A DNA stretch of 64,000 bases from Arthrobacter cupressi (GTDB taxonomy: Bacteria; Actinomycetota; Actinomycetes; Actinomycetales; Micrococcaceae). The position numbers and the translations under genes are program-made. The stretch spans positions 1 to 64,000 of the forward strand of contig NZ_FNEI01000017.1 of the NCBI RefSeq assembly GCF_900099975.1. The letters run 5' to 3'. Below are positions 19,081 to 27,662 of the stretch, in pieces (positions within the stretch are counted from its first letter, which is position 1; every line of letters starts with the position of its first letter). A model generated the notes under the pieces. That model ran no database searches. It was not told where the DNA came from and was given only the letters and a program-made list of their open reading frames with translations.

Positions 19081-19344
19081 ATGAGGCTTGAAGGCTGGCA
19101 TATTGTCATCATCGTCGTCCTGGCCCTGGTGCTCTTTGCAGCGCCCAAGCTGCCGTCCATGGCGCGCAGCATCGGCCAGTCGATGCGTATTTTCAAATCC
19201 GAGGTCCGCGAAATGAAGAAGGACGGAAGCTCCTCCGAGCCGGCCAGCGGAGAACCCCCGGTGGAAGGCAAAGTGGTCGGCCACCCGGAACAGAACGGCA
19301 AGAACGGCGGGGACACCGACCTCCCGCCGAGCAACCGCGTTTGA
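19081..19344 (+). CDS. tatA: Twin-arginine translocase subunit TatA
   Basis: TatA forms the pore of the Tat pathway, which exports folded proteins. The 87-residue protein has the short N-terminal membrane helix (WHIVIIVVLALVLFAAPKLP) with the FGxxKLP-like hinge, an amphipathic helix (MARSIGQSMRIFKSEVREM) and a charged tail. ATG at 19081 follows GAAAGG. tatC starts 4 bases after its stop, so the pair is an operon. TatB is not in this window. The Rieske protein QcrA encoded at 51560 is a typical Tat substrate in actinobacteria. Confidence 0.94.
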   Translation: MRLEGWHIVIIVVLALVLFAAPKLPSMARSIGQSMRIFKSEVREMKKDGSSSEPASGEPPVEGKVVGHPEQNGKNGGDTDLPPSNRV

Positions 19345-19347
19345 CCA

Positions 19348-20184
19348 GTGGTGCAGGTGAAGGGTCGAAAGGCCAATCCTGAAGGGCGCATGGCCCTGCT
19401 TGACCACCTCAAGGAACTGAAGAACCGGCTTTTCAAGTCTGCCCTTGCGGTGATCGCCGGCACGGTGGTCGGCTTCATCGTGTACCAGCCACTCCTGGCT
19501 GCGCTCATCAAGCCGATCAAGGACCTGAACAACTCCGGAGGCCGGCTCGCGGCGCTGAACTTCGACGGCGTCGCGAGTTCCTTTGACCTGATGGTCCAGG
19601 TGTCGATCTTCCTGGGCGTCATCATCGCCAGTCCCGTCTGGATCTACCAGCTCTGGGCGTTCATCGTCCCGGGGCTGCACAAGAAGGAACGCCGGCTGGC
19701 GCTGTCCTTCGTGGCCGCTGCGGTTCCCTTGTTCGTTGCGGGTGTGCTGCTGGCCTGGTTTGTCCTTCCCAACGCCGTGCGCGTGCTGACGGAGTTCACG
19801 CCGGAAGGCGGCTCCAACTTCATCAGTGCGGACATCTACCTCGCCTTCGTGATCAGGCTGTTGCTGGCCTTCGGCATCGCTTTCCTGATTCCGGTGGTGC
19901 TGGTGGGATTGAACCTGGCCGGCATCATCAAGGGCCAGCAACTCGTGAAGAGCTGGCGGATCACCATCTTCCTGGTGTGCCTGTTCGCGGCCATGGCCGC
20001 TCCCGGCGCCGACGCCATGAGCATGTTCTACCTGGCGGTCCCCATGCTGCTGCTCTTCTTCGCCGCGATCGGGCTCTGCCTGCTGAACGACAAGCGGCGT
20101 GCCCGCCGGCAGGCGAAGGTTGCCGAAGAGACAGAGGCCACGGCGGACGTCGCAACCTCCTCGGCCGATCTGGACAAGCTGTAG
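19348..20184 (+). CDS. tatC: Twin-arginine translocase subunit TatC
   Basis: TatC is the receptor that binds twin-arginine signal peptides. The 278-residue protein has six membrane helices and conserved features: MALLDHLKELKNRLFKS at the cytosolic N-terminus, the first periplasmic loop, SPVWIYQLWAFIVPGL, and the last helices ending FFAAIGLCLL. GTG codons at 19348, 19351 and 19357 could each serve as start; none has a clear ribosome site, so translation may be coupled to tatA. Confidence 0.94.
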   Translation: MVQVKGRKANPEGRMALLDHLKELKNRLFKSALAVIAGTVVGFIVYQPLLAALIKPIKDLNNSGGRLAALNFDGVASSFDLMVQVSIFLGVIIASPVWIYQLWAFIVPGLHKKERRLALSFVAAAVPLFVAGVLLAWFVLPNAVRVLTEFTPEGGSNFISADIYLAFVIRLLLAFGIAFLIPVVLVGLNLAGIIKGQQLVKSWRITIFLVCLFAAMAAPGADAMSMFYLAVPMLLLFFAAIGLCLLNDKRRARRQAKVAEETEATADVATSSADLDKL

Positions 20185-20210
20185 GGTCCAAGCCCCGTCT
20201 TTCAAGGGAC

Positions 20211-20216
20211 TACGCT
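20211..20216 (+). promoter_or_regulatory. -10 element, predicted leaderless start of the helicase gene
   Basis: TACGCT ends 6 bases before ATG at 20223. Confidence 0.4.
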
Positions 20217-20222
20217 TGAACC

Positions 20223-23123
20223 ATGTCCAACCACCCTGAGGCCGCGTCTCCCTCAGAGCGATACAAGGCGGCTGCGCTGCGGTCGTCAGATGCCAAGAGC
20301 TACCTCGGCGCGTTCAGCCGCACATTCGACTTTGACCTCGATGATTTCCAGCGTGAAGCCTGCCGGTCGCTCCAGGAGGGCAGGGGAGTCCTTGTGGCTG
20401 CGCCAACAGGAGCGGGCAAGACCATCGTGGGCGAGTTCGCCATCTACCTGGCCTTGGAACGCGGGCTGAAGGCCTTCTACACCACGCCCATCAAGGCGCT
20501 GAGCAACCAGAAATTCTCGGAGCTGACCGCCAAGTACGGCGCGGCCAACGTCGGCCTGCTCACGGGAGACACCACCATCAACGGGGATGCGCCGGTGGTC
20601 GTGATGACCACCGAGGTTCTCCGGAACATGCTCTATGCGGACTCGGACACCTTGGTGGACCTCGGTTACGTGGTCATGGACGAGGTGCACTACTTGGCGG
20701 ACCGTTTCCGCGGGGCAGTCTGGGAAGAAGTCATCATCCACCTGCCCAGCGAGGTCCAGCTGGCCTCCCTGAGCGCCACGGTCTCCAATGCCGAAGAGTT
20801 CGGCGCCTGGCTGGACACCGTCCGCGGCGACACCGACGTGATCGTCTCCGAACACCGGCCGGTGCCCTTGTGGCAGCACGTCATGGTGGGCCGGGAGATC
20901 GTGGACCTCTTCGCCGGTGACACCACTTTCGACGAAATCGCCGCGTCTCCGGACGGTCCTGCAGCGGAACCTGGCGAAAGGCGGGGCGCCGAACCCACGG
21001 CCGGTTTCGAGGTGAACCCCGAACTGCTCTCCATGGCCCGCGCCGAGAGCCAAATGAACTTCCGTGGCCGCTTCGGACACGGCGGACGCAGCCCGCGCCG
21101 CCAGGGCCGCCAGATGGATGGCCGGCAGCGCGAGGATCGGAGCAGCGACGAACAGCGCAGCGCCGTCCGCAAGGCCAGTCGCCCCCAAGTGATCGCCAGC
21201 CTCGACCGGCAGGACCTGCTGCCCGCGATCACGTTCATCTTCTCGCGTGCCGGGTGCGACGCCGCCGTGGCCCAGTGCGCTGCCGCGGGCCTGTGGCTCA
21301 CCACGGAGCGGGAACAGCAGATCATTGCATCACGCGTGGACGAGGCCAGCCGGGACATCCCGCCCGAGGACCTCGACGTCCTCGGCTTCTGGGGCTGGCG
21401 TGACGGCCTGCTCCGCGGATTGGCCGCCCACCACGCGGGGCTGCTTCCCACCTTCAAGGAGGTGGTGGAGACGCTCTTCGCGGACGGTCTGGTGAAGGCC
21501 GTCTTCGCCACGGAAACGCTGGCCCTCGGCGTCAACATGCCCGCCCGCTGCGTGGTCCTGGAAAAGCTCGACAAGTTCAACGGCGAAGCCCACGTCAACA
21601 TCACAGCAGGGGAGTACACCCAGCTGACCGGCCGCGCCGGACGGCGGGGGATCGACGTCGAGGGCCACGCGGTGGTGCTCTGGCAGCCGGGAACTGATCC
21701 CGCCGCCGTCGCCGGCCTCGCGTCCCGCCGGACCTACCCACTGAACTCAAGCTTCCGGCCGACCTACAACATGAGCATCAACCTGATTGCCCAGTTCGGC
21801 CGTGCCCGGGCCAGGGAGATCCTCGAGTCTTCCTTCGCGCAGTTCCAGGCGGACCGTTCGGTAGTGGGGCTGGCCCGGCAGGTGCGGGCACGGGAGGAAT
21901 CGCTAGCCGGCTATGCCACGGCCATGACCTGCCACCTGGGGGACTTCACCGAGTACGCCACCCTGCGGCGCGAGCTGGGCGATGCCGAGAAGGCCGCCTC
22001 CCGCAGCAACGCGCGGGCACGCAAGTCATTGACGCAGGACTCCCTCACCCGCTTAATGCCCGGGGACGTCCTGAAGGTGACCGGCGGCAGGATCCCGGGC
22101 TACGCCGTCGTGCTCAGCGCTGACAGCCAGGCACGCGAGCCGAGGCCGTCCATCCTGACCGAAGACGGCCAGCTCCGCCGGATCAGCAGCTACGACGTCG
22201 ACGGGCCGGTGAGCGCGGAATCGTGGGTCAAGATTCCGAAGTCCTTCAACGCCAAGGTGCCCAAGTCACGGCGCGACCTCGCCGCCGCACTGCGTGACGC
22301 CGTCCGGGACGGCAGGCCCCCGGCGCGGTCCGCACGCAACGAAGACTTCGGCCGGAACCGCAACGTGGCCGAGCAGGAGCGCAAAATCGCCGGACTGCGG
22401 AAAGCCCTGCGGGCACATCCCTGTCACGGCTGCAGCGAGCGGGAGGACCACGCCCGTTGGTCCGAACGGTGGTGGAAGCTCCGCCAGGAGACGGACGGCC
22501 TGGTCCGGCAGATCCAGGGCCGCACCAACACGATCGCCAAGACCTTCGACCGGGTCTGCGACCTGCTTTCGGCCTATGGCTACCTCGAGGCCAAAGGCGG
22601 GGGACACCTGGCAATCAGCACGGACGGCCAGCGACTGCGCCGGATCTACGGTGAAAAGGACCTGCTCATCTCGCAGGCGATCCGGCATGGCGCGATTTCC
22701 GATCTGGACGCGGCGGAACTGGCCGCCTTCGCGAGCACCCTTGTCTACCAGGCCAAGCGCGAAGACCGCGGACTCAGGCCCCGGATGCCGTCCGTTTCGC
22801 TTGAGGAGTCGGTGGACATCGTGGTCCGGGAATGGTCGCGCCTGGAAGACCTCGAAGAGGAGAACAAGCTTCCGCTCACCGGAGAACCGGAGCTCGGCCT
22901 GGTTTGGCCCATGTTCAAGTGGGCTAAGGGCCGCCACCTCCAGGACGTGCTGAACGGCACGGACCTGGCCGCCGGCGACTTTGTCCGCTGGGCGAAGCAG
23001 GTGGTCGATTTGCTCGACCAGCTGGCCAAGATCCCGGGGCTGGAACCCCGCCTCGCGCGGATCTGCCGGGAGGCCATAGACCTTGTCCGCCGCGGCGTCG
23101 TGGCGTACTCGAACGTCGCGTGA
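20223..23123 (+). CDS. helY: DEAD/DEAH-box RNA helicase, HelY/Mtr4-like
   Basis: A 966-residue superfamily 2 helicase of the Ski2/Mtr4 branch, called HelY in mycobacteria, probably acting on RNA. Motifs in order: Q-like N-terminus, Walker A APTGAGKTIVGE (about residue 60), motif II VMDEVHYLADRFRGAVWEE, SLSATVSNAEEFGAW, motif V TETLALGVNMPA and motif VI QLTGRAGRRGID. A basic, Arg- and Gln-rich linker lies at about residues 280-325, and the C-terminal DSHCT-type domain ends the chain. The conserved proximity to tat genes and the proteasome locus is shared with other actinobacteria. Confidence 0.9.
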   Translation: MSNHPEAASPSERYKAAALRSSDAKSYLGAFSRTFDFDLDDFQREACRSLQEGRGVLVAAPTGAGKTIVGEFAIYLALERGLKAFYTTPIKALSNQKFSELTAKYGAANVGLLTGDTTINGDAPVVVMTTEVLRNMLYADSDTLVDLGYVVMDEVHYLADRFRGAVWEEVIIHLPSEVQLASLSATVSNAEEFGAWLDTVRGDTDVIVSEHRPVPLWQHVMVGREIVDLFAGDTTFDEIAASPDGPAAEPGERRGAEPTAGFEVNPELLSMARAESQMNFRGRFGHGGRSPRRQGRQMDGRQREDRSSDEQRSAVRKASRPQVIASLDRQDLLPAITFIFSRAGCDAAVAQCAAAGLWLTTEREQQIIASRVDEASRDIPPEDLDVLGFWGWRDGLLRGLAAHHAGLLPTFKEVVETLFADGLVKAVFATETLALGVNMPARCVVLEKLDKFNGEAHVNITAGEYTQLTGRAGRRGIDVEGHAVVLWQPGTDPAAVAGLASRRTYPLNSSFRPTYNMSINLIAQFGRARAREILESSFAQFQADRSVVGLARQVRAREESLAGYATAMTCHLGDFTEYATLRRELGDAEKAASRSNARARKSLTQDSLTRLMPGDVLKVTGGRIPGYAVVLSADSQAREPRPSILTEDGQLRRISSYDVDGPVSAESWVKIPKSFNAKVPKSRRDLAAALRDAVRDGRPPARSARNEDFGRNRNVAEQERKIAGLRKALRAHPCHGCSEREDHARWSERWWKLRQETDGLVRQIQGRTNTIAKTFDRVCDLLSAYGYLEAKGGGHLAISTDGQRLRRIYGEKDLLISQAIRHGAISDLDAAELAAFASTLVYQAKREDRGLRPRMPSVSLEESVDIVVREWSRLEDLEEENKLPLTGEPELGLVWPMFKWAKGRHLQDVLNGTDLAAGDFVRWAKQVVDLLDQLAKIPGLEPRLARICREAIDLVRRGVVAYSNVA

Positions 23124-23154
23124 GCGCGGCCCCCGCCTCAGCTAGGAGACACCC

Positions 23155-24816
23155 ATGAACAACTCCGGCATGTCCGGCGCCCGGCCCGACGGCAAGGTGA
23201 CGATGTACCGCAACGGCTCCGTCTACTCGGCGGCGGATCCTTTCGCCAGTGCCATGGTGGTGGATGACGGCACGGTCGCGTGGATCGGCTCCGAGCAGGC
23301 GGCGACCTCGATCGCGGACTCTTCGATGGAGATCATCGACCTCCGCGGCGCGTTGCTGACGCCGGGCTTCGTTGATTCGCACGTCCACCTCACCGAGACC
23401 GGAATCGCTGCCGCCGGCCTGCGGCTCGACGTCGTGCGCTCCGCCGCAGGACTTCTCGACGCCGTAGCCAAGGCGGCAGGGGCGCTGGATTCCGGTGCAC
23501 CGCTGCTGGGCCACGGCTGGGATGAATCCCGCTGGGACGTGCCGGGGCTTCCGACCGCCGCCGAGCTCGGACGCGCGGCCGGAGGACGCAAGGTCTACCT
23601 CTCCCGCGTCGACGTACACTCGGCCCTCGTGTCGGATGGACTCGCTGCATCTGCCGGCCTCTCCGGCAAGGACGGATGGGACGGCACGGCATACGTGCTG
23701 CGCGACGCCCACACCGCCGCTCGCCGCGCCGCCAGGCGCCTCCCGGAAGCCATCCGCAGGGATTACCAGGAGGCGGCGCTTCGAGAAGCGGCTGCCAACG
23801 GCTATGTTGCGCTGGCGGAGATGGCGGCGCCGCACATCTGCGACGCCGACGACCTGCGCAGTTCCGTCGCCTGGAACGGCTCAGGAACGGCCCTTCCCGA
23901 GGTCCTGCCGTACTGGGGCCAGCTGGCCGGCTCGGAGGACGAAGCGCGCGCAATCCTTGATGACCTGGGCGTTCCGGTGCTGGGACTGGCCGGGGACCTG
24001 AACATCGACGGTTCCATCGGTTCCAGGACCGCTGCGCTCCGTGAGCCCTATGCCGATTCGCCGGACCACCGAGGCAACCTCTACCTGTCCGTTGACGAGG
24101 CCGCACGCCACCTTGCGGCGTGCTCCCTGATGGGCCTGCAGGCCGGGTTCCATGTGATCGGCGACGCCGGCCTGGACGCCGCGCTCGAAGCCCTGGACAT
24201 TGCTGCGGCTGAGGTGGGGGAGCAGCGGATCCGGGCGGGCGGGCACCGCTTCGAGCATGTGGAATTGGCCGATGCCTCCGCCATCGCCAGGCTTGCCCGC
24301 CACTCCGTCACCGTCAGCGCGCAGCCGGCTTTCGACGCCGCCTGGGGCGGGGACGGAGCCATGTACGAGCAGCGCCTCGGCAGCCGAAGCAAGGACATGA
24401 ATCCTTTTGCCTCCTACTATTCGGCCGGTGTACCCGTGGCATTCGGCAGCGACAGCCCGGTGACCCCGTTGCGGCCGTGGGCCAGTGTCAGGGCGTGCCT
24501 GGAGCACAGCAACCCTGCAGAGCGGGTTTCGGCCCGGGCCGCGTTCCTCGGCCATACCCGCGCCGGCTGGCGCGCCAGCAAGCAGCGCAACCCGTTGCTG
24601 GGACAACTCGTCCCCGGGGCGCCGGCGAGCTTCGCCGTGTGGGAAGTCGACGAACTCATGGTCCAGGTCGCTGACAGCCGGATCCAGTCCTGGAGCACCG
24701 ACCCCCGGGCCCGGACGCCGCTCCTTCCGGCCCTGGACACCGGCAGCGACCCCGTCTGCCTCCAGACGGTGCGCGAGGGGCGCGAGCTCTTCGCGGCGGA
24801 ATCTTTGCGTGCCTGA
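23155..24816 (+). CDS. Amidohydrolase family protein (YtcJ-like)
   Basis: A 553-residue metal-dependent hydrolase of the amidohydrolase superfamily, exoenzyme-regulatory/YtcJ-like group. The metal motif GFVDSHVHLTETG lies at about residue 72, FHVIGDAGLDAALEALD at about 332, RFEHVELAD follows, and AFGSDSPVTPL carries the last metal-binding Asp. Such enzymes hydrolyse amides or related C-N bonds; the substrate is unknown. ATG at 23155 follows TAGGAGAC. It follows the helicase after 31 bases and is closed by a hairpin at 24847. Confidence 0.88.
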   Translation: MNNSGMSGARPDGKVTMYRNGSVYSAADPFASAMVVDDGTVAWIGSEQAATSIADSSMEIIDLRGALLTPGFVDSHVHLTETGIAAAGLRLDVVRSAAGLLDAVAKAAGALDSGAPLLGHGWDESRWDVPGLPTAAELGRAAGGRKVYLSRVDVHSALVSDGLAASAGLSGKDGWDGTAYVLRDAHTAARRAARRLPEAIRRDYQEAALREAAANGYVALAEMAAPHICDADDLRSSVAWNGSGTALPEVLPYWGQLAGSEDEARAILDDLGVPVLGLAGDLNIDGSIGSRTAALREPYADSPDHRGNLYLSVDEAARHLAACSLMGLQAGFHVIGDAGLDAALEALDIAAAEVGEQRIRAGGHRFEHVELADASAIARLARHSVTVSAQPAFDAAWGGDGAMYEQRLGSRSKDMNPFASYYSAGVPVAFGSDSPVTPLRPWASVRACLEHSNPAERVSARAAFLGHTRAGWRASKQRNPLLGQLVPGAPASFAVWEVDELMVQVADSRIQSWSTDPRARTPLLPALDTGSDPVCLQTVREGRELFAAESLRA

Positions 24817-24846
24817 AGTTACCGGAATATTCGCTGGCGAATGAGG

Positions 24847-24884
24847 GCCTGAACTGGGAAGACGTACGAATTCCCAGTTCAGGC
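24847..24884 (+). terminator. Terminator after the amidohydrolase
   Basis: A 14-base-pair perfect stem (24847-24860 with 24871-24884) with a 10-base loop begins 30 bases after the stop codon. Confidence 0.7.
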
Positions 24885-24889
24885 GGTGC

Positions 24890-24917
24890 TTGACAGAATT
24901 TGTGTAGTCCGTAGCAT
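24890..24917 (+). promoter_or_regulatory. Candidate housekeeping promoter TTGACA-N16-TAGCAT
   Basis: A perfect -35 TTGACA (24890-24895) and -10 TAGCAT (24912-24917) are 16 bases apart. The start would be near 24924, 290 bases before ppm1. Confidence 0.55.
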
Positions 24918-25136
24918 TTATCGTCAACAGGGGGTCACGGTGACGGTGCGGGCTCCTTGGCTGCATCCAGATCCGGTGACCGCCCTCCTTGGGCATACGG
25001 ACCGCGGCCGCAGCACTCATTAACGGGCAGGTCCACCGACGCGGAAAACAGTCCAGACGGCGCTTCATCAGCCCGGAAGGCACTGGTCCTGCAGGTGTGG
25101 ACCTGCCCGCTGTCATTTGCCCTCTTGCGCCCGCCC

Positions 25137-25142
25137 TATAAT
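25137..25142 (+). promoter_or_regulatory. Perfect -10 TATAAT before ppm1
   Basis: TATAAT stands about 75 bases before the ppm1 start. No good -35 is seen at 16-18 bases upstream, so it may need an activator or act as an independent start. Confidence 0.45.
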
Positions 25143-25216
25143 GGAGAGTTGCGCCAGAACCCCAGCCATGCGGCTGCCCGGCACATCGACCGCTCCATTC
25201 AAGGAAAGGCCTCTTC

Positions 25217-25966
25217 TTGCGTGTCCTGACGATCATTCCCACATACAACGAGCTGGAATCGCTGCCCAAGACCCTCGGGCGCCTCCGGGCGGCCGTACCC
25301 GGGTCCGACGTCCTCGTCGTCGACGACAACAGCCCGGACGGTACGGGACAACTCGCCGACAGCATCGCAGCCGAAGACAAGCAGGTCCACGTCCTGCACC
25401 GCAAGGGCAAGGAAGGGCTGGGCGCCGCCTACATCGCGGGCTTCAAGTGGGGCATGGCAGCCGGTTACGACGTCCTGGTCGAAATGGACGCGGACGGCTC
25501 GCACAAGCCCGAGCAGCTGCCCCTGCTGCTGACGGCGGTCGAGGAAGGCGCAGACCTCGCCATGGGTTCACGCTGGGTGCCGGGCGGCAGCGTTGTCAAC
25601 TGGCCGCTCTACCGCCAGGCGATCTCCCGGATCGGCAGCACGTACGCCCGCATCATGCTCGGTGTCAAGATCAAGGACGTCACCGGAGGCTACCGGGCCT
25701 TCCGCCGCAGCACCCTCGAAGCCCTGAAGCTGGACGAGGTCGAATCGGTCGGCTACGGCTTCCAGGTGGACCTCGCGTGGCGCGTGGCCAAGCTCGGACT
25801 GAAGATCGTCGAATGCCCCATCACCTTCGTGGAGCGCGAACTCGGCGCATCCAAGATGAGCGGCAACATTGTGGTCGAAGCCATGATCAACGTGACCAAA
25901 TGGGGCCTTTCCTCCCGGTGGGCCAAGCTCACCGGCAAGAAGGACGCTGCCGCCAGCCGCGCCTAG
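25217..25966 (+). CDS. ppm1: Polyprenol monophosphomannose synthase (GT2)
   Basis: A 249-residue GT2 glycosyltransferase that makes polyprenyl-phosphate mannose from GDP-mannose for lipoglycan and protein mannosylation. Visible motifs are LTIIPTYNELESLPKTL at the N-terminus, VVDDNSPDGTG, VLVEMDADGSHKPEQLP (DxD-type metal site), and GSRWVPGGS. It has no C-terminal membrane domain, so it is the catalytic domain alone. The start is TTG at 25217, preceded by AAGGAAAGG. rbpA lies convergent after a strong terminator; the ppm1-rbpA neighbourhood is conserved in actinobacteria. Confidence 0.9.
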   Translation: MRVLTIIPTYNELESLPKTLGRLRAAVPGSDVLVVDDNSPDGTGQLADSIAAEDKQVHVLHRKGKEGLGAAYIAGFKWGMAAGYDVLVEMDADGSHKPEQLPLLLTAVEEGADLAMGSRWVPGGSVVNWPLYRQAISRIGSTYARIMLGVKIKDVTGGYRAFRRSTLEALKLDEVESVGYGFQVDLAWRVAKLGLKIVECPITFVERELGASKMSGNIVVEAMINVTKWGLSSRWAKLTGKKDAAASRA

Positions 25967-25983
25967 CGTCCCGCGCAGAGAAC

Positions 25984-26025
25984 AAAGGCAGGGCCCGCAC
26001 CGTGTGGTGCGGGCCCTGCCTTTTT
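25984..26025. terminator. Bidirectional terminator between ppm1 and rbpA
   Basis: An 18-base-pair perfect stem (25984-26001 with 26006-26023) with loop GTGT is followed on the + strand by five T, the best intrinsic terminator in the window. Confidence 0.9.
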
Positions 26026-26041
26026 GCTGCTTGCGTGCGCG

Positions 26042-26389
26042 TTATGCGGAGCGTCGCTCGCCGCGGCGTTCGCGCAGGATGTTCAGGCGGTCCTCGAGGA
26101 TCTGCTCGAGCTCCGGGATGGAGCGGCGTTCCAGCAGCATGTCCCAGTGCGTGCGGACAGCCTTCTCGTTGCTGTCCACGGGGCGTTCGCCATCCACCAG
26201 GAGAGCTTCCTTGCCGGTCTTGGAAACCCAGACGGGAGGGATTTCGGCCTCGGACGAGAACGTCACGAAGACCTGCTCGCCATCTGCACAGCGGTATTCA
26301 ACCCGCTGGCGCGGTGCCGGCTCCACCCCGGATTCGGTTTCCATGCTCTGCGCGCCAAGGCGCATGCCGCGGAGGCTGCGATCGCTCAT
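26042..26389 (-). CDS. rbpA: RNA polymerase-binding protein RbpA
   Basis: RbpA binds RNA polymerase and the primary sigma factor, stabilises the open complex and alters rifampicin tolerance; it is restricted to actinobacteria. The 115-residue protein has the N-terminal tail RGMRLGAQSMETE, the core (VEYRCADGEQVFVTFSSEAE, IPPVWVSK) and the C-terminal sigma-interacting helices (TPWD-like HWDMLLERRSIPELEQIL). The zinc-ligand positions are only partly Cys, as in several members. ATG at 26389 follows AGGGAG. Upstream is a sigma-R-type promoter and a TATAAT box. Confidence 0.95.
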   Translation of the reverse strand: MSDRSLRGMRLGAQSMETESGVEPAPRQRVEYRCADGEQVFVTFSSEAEIPPVWVSKTGKEALLVDGERPVDSNEKAVRTHWDMLLERRSIPELEQILEDRLNILRERRGERRSA

Positions 26390-26490
26390 GTTTACTCCCT
26401 CTATCTGTTCGCGGAATTGCGTCCGCGCTAGCCGTCCGGCATTTCGACTCCGGCCGGGCTACTGTCTGCACACCGTGCACCACTAAATGC

Positions 26491-26516
26491 AACGCTTGAC
26501 CAAGCTCAAATGTTCC
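26491..26516 (-). promoter_or_regulatory. Sigma-R/sigma-H-type promoter before rbpA
   Basis: On the minus strand GGAAC (26516-26512), 18 bases, then GTT (26493-26491) matches the thiol-stress sigma consensus GGGAAY-N18-GTT. rbpA is a known sigma-R target in Streptomyces. The predicted leader is about 95 bases. Confidence 0.6.
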
Positions 26517-26547
26517 ACGCGGATTGAACCGCTCGGACAAATACACC

Positions 26548-26553
26548 ATTATA
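26548..26553 (-). promoter_or_regulatory. TATAAT box upstream of rbpA
   Basis: A perfect TATAAT on the minus strand lies just after the terminator of the upstream SPFH gene. The -35 region (CCCTTT at 17 bases) is poor. It may be a housekeeping promoter of rbpA with a leader of about 150 bases. Confidence 0.4.
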
Positions 26554-26568
26554 CGCTGAACGGGCAGC

Positions 26569-26603
26569 GGAAAGGGCCGGTCACCGCGTGACCGGCCCTT
26601 TCC
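26569..26603 (-). terminator. Terminator after the SPFH gene
   Basis: A 16-base-pair perfect stem (26569-26584 with 26588-26603) with loop CGC begins 11 bases beyond the SPFH stop codon. Confidence 0.8.
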
Positions 26604-26613
26604 CGAACTTTCC

Positions 26614-27588
26614 CTACAGTGGCGGGTCCTGTGGCCGCGGAGCCGCAGCCGGGGCCGCAGGGCTTTCGGCGTTCTTTCCAAACAGGCCTGCGACTCCCTC
26701 GGAATCGGACCCGCCCAGCGCGCCGCCAATGCCCTTCAGCGCCTCGCCGACCTCGCTCGGAATGATCCACAGCTTGTTGGACGTGCCTTCGGCGAGCTTC
26801 GGAAGCGTCTGAAGGTACTGGTACGCCAGCAGCTTCTGGTCCGGGTTACCCCTGTGGATCGCGTCAAACACCTTCTGGATCGCCTGTGCTTCGCCGTCCG
26901 CGCGGAGGATTGCAGCCTTCGCATCACCTTCTGCCTTCAGGATGGCGGACTGACGCTCACCTTCGGCCGTGAGGATCTGCGACTGCTTGGTGCCCTCGGC
27001 CGTGAGGATCGCGGCACGGCGGTCACGTTCGGCGCGCATCTGCTTTTCCATCGAGTCCTGGATGCTGTGCGGCGGATCGATCGCCTTGAGCTCCACGCGC
27101 GATACCCGAATGCCCCAGCGCCCCGTGGCTTCGTCCAGCACACCCCGCAGCTGGCCGTTGATCTGGTCGCGCGAGGTAAGCGCCTCTTCGAGGTTCAGGC
27201 CGCCGACGACGTTGCGCAGGGTGGTGGTGGTCAGCTGCTCCACCGCCTGGATGTAGTTGGCGATCTCGTACGTGGCCGCGCGCGGGTCCGTGACTTGGAA
27301 ATAGACCACGGTGTCGATGGAGACCACCAGGTTGTCCTCGGTGATGACCGGTTGCGGCGGGAACGAGACCACCTGTTCGCGCAGGTCCAGCAGCGGCAGC
27401 AGCCGGTCCACAAACGGGATCAGGATGGTCAGGCCCGGATTGAGCGTGCGCTGGTATTTGCCCAGGCGCTCCACGACGCCGGCCCGCGCCTGCGGGATGA
27501 TCCTGATCGAGCGGACCAGCACAATGATCACAAAGACTATGAGGACTATCAGCACGATCGCGGCTGCAGTCCCACCCAAGCTATCCAT
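26614..27588 (-). CDS. SPFH/band 7 membrane protein (stomatin-like)
   Basis: A 324-residue SPFH-domain protein of the QmcA/stomatin type, an oligomeric membrane scaffold. It has one N-terminal membrane helix (AAAIVLIVLIVFVIIVLV), the band 7 domain (IIPQARAGVVERLGKYQRTL, LVVSIDTVVYFQVTDPRAA, RNVVGGLNLEEALTSRDQIN), a repeated coiled segment (AAILTAEGTKQSQILTAEGE) and a Pro- and Ala-rich tail. ATG at 27588 follows AAGGAG. An NfeD gene lies just upstream in the same direction; SPFH and NfeD proteins are a common functional pair. Confidence 0.92.
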   Translation of the reverse strand: MDSLGGTAAAIVLIVLIVFVIIVLVRSIRIIPQARAGVVERLGKYQRTLNPGLTILIPFVDRLLPLLDLREQVVSFPPQPVITEDNLVVSIDTVVYFQVTDPRAATYEIANYIQAVEQLTTTTLRNVVGGLNLEEALTSRDQINGQLRGVLDEATGRWGIRVSRVELKAIDPPHSIQDSMEKQMRAERDRRAAILTAEGTKQSQILTAEGERQSAILKAEGDAKAAILRADGEAQAIQKVFDAIHRGNPDQKLLAYQYLQTLPKLAEGTSNKLWIIPSEVGEALKGIGGALGGSDSEGVAGLFGKNAESPAAPAAAPRPQDPPL

Positions 27589-27662
27589 ACATCTCCTTCA
27601 TTCCCCAAACTATGCTTTGATGCAGTTCATTTGATGCGGTCTTTGTACCGGGTGCCACCCGG

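Larger units (their letters stand above)
24817..25216 (+). other. 400-base intergenic region with terminator, two promoters and a long-range stem
   Basis: No protein-coding gene is supported here. The region holds the terminator at 24847, a TTGACA/TAGCAT promoter at 24890, a 13-base complementary pair (25024-25036 and 25097-25109) with a 60-base loop, a perfect TATAAT at 25137, and the ppm1 ribosome site at 25201. It could be a structured leader of ppm1 or a short RNA gene; I do not recognise the RNA. Confidence 0.5.
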
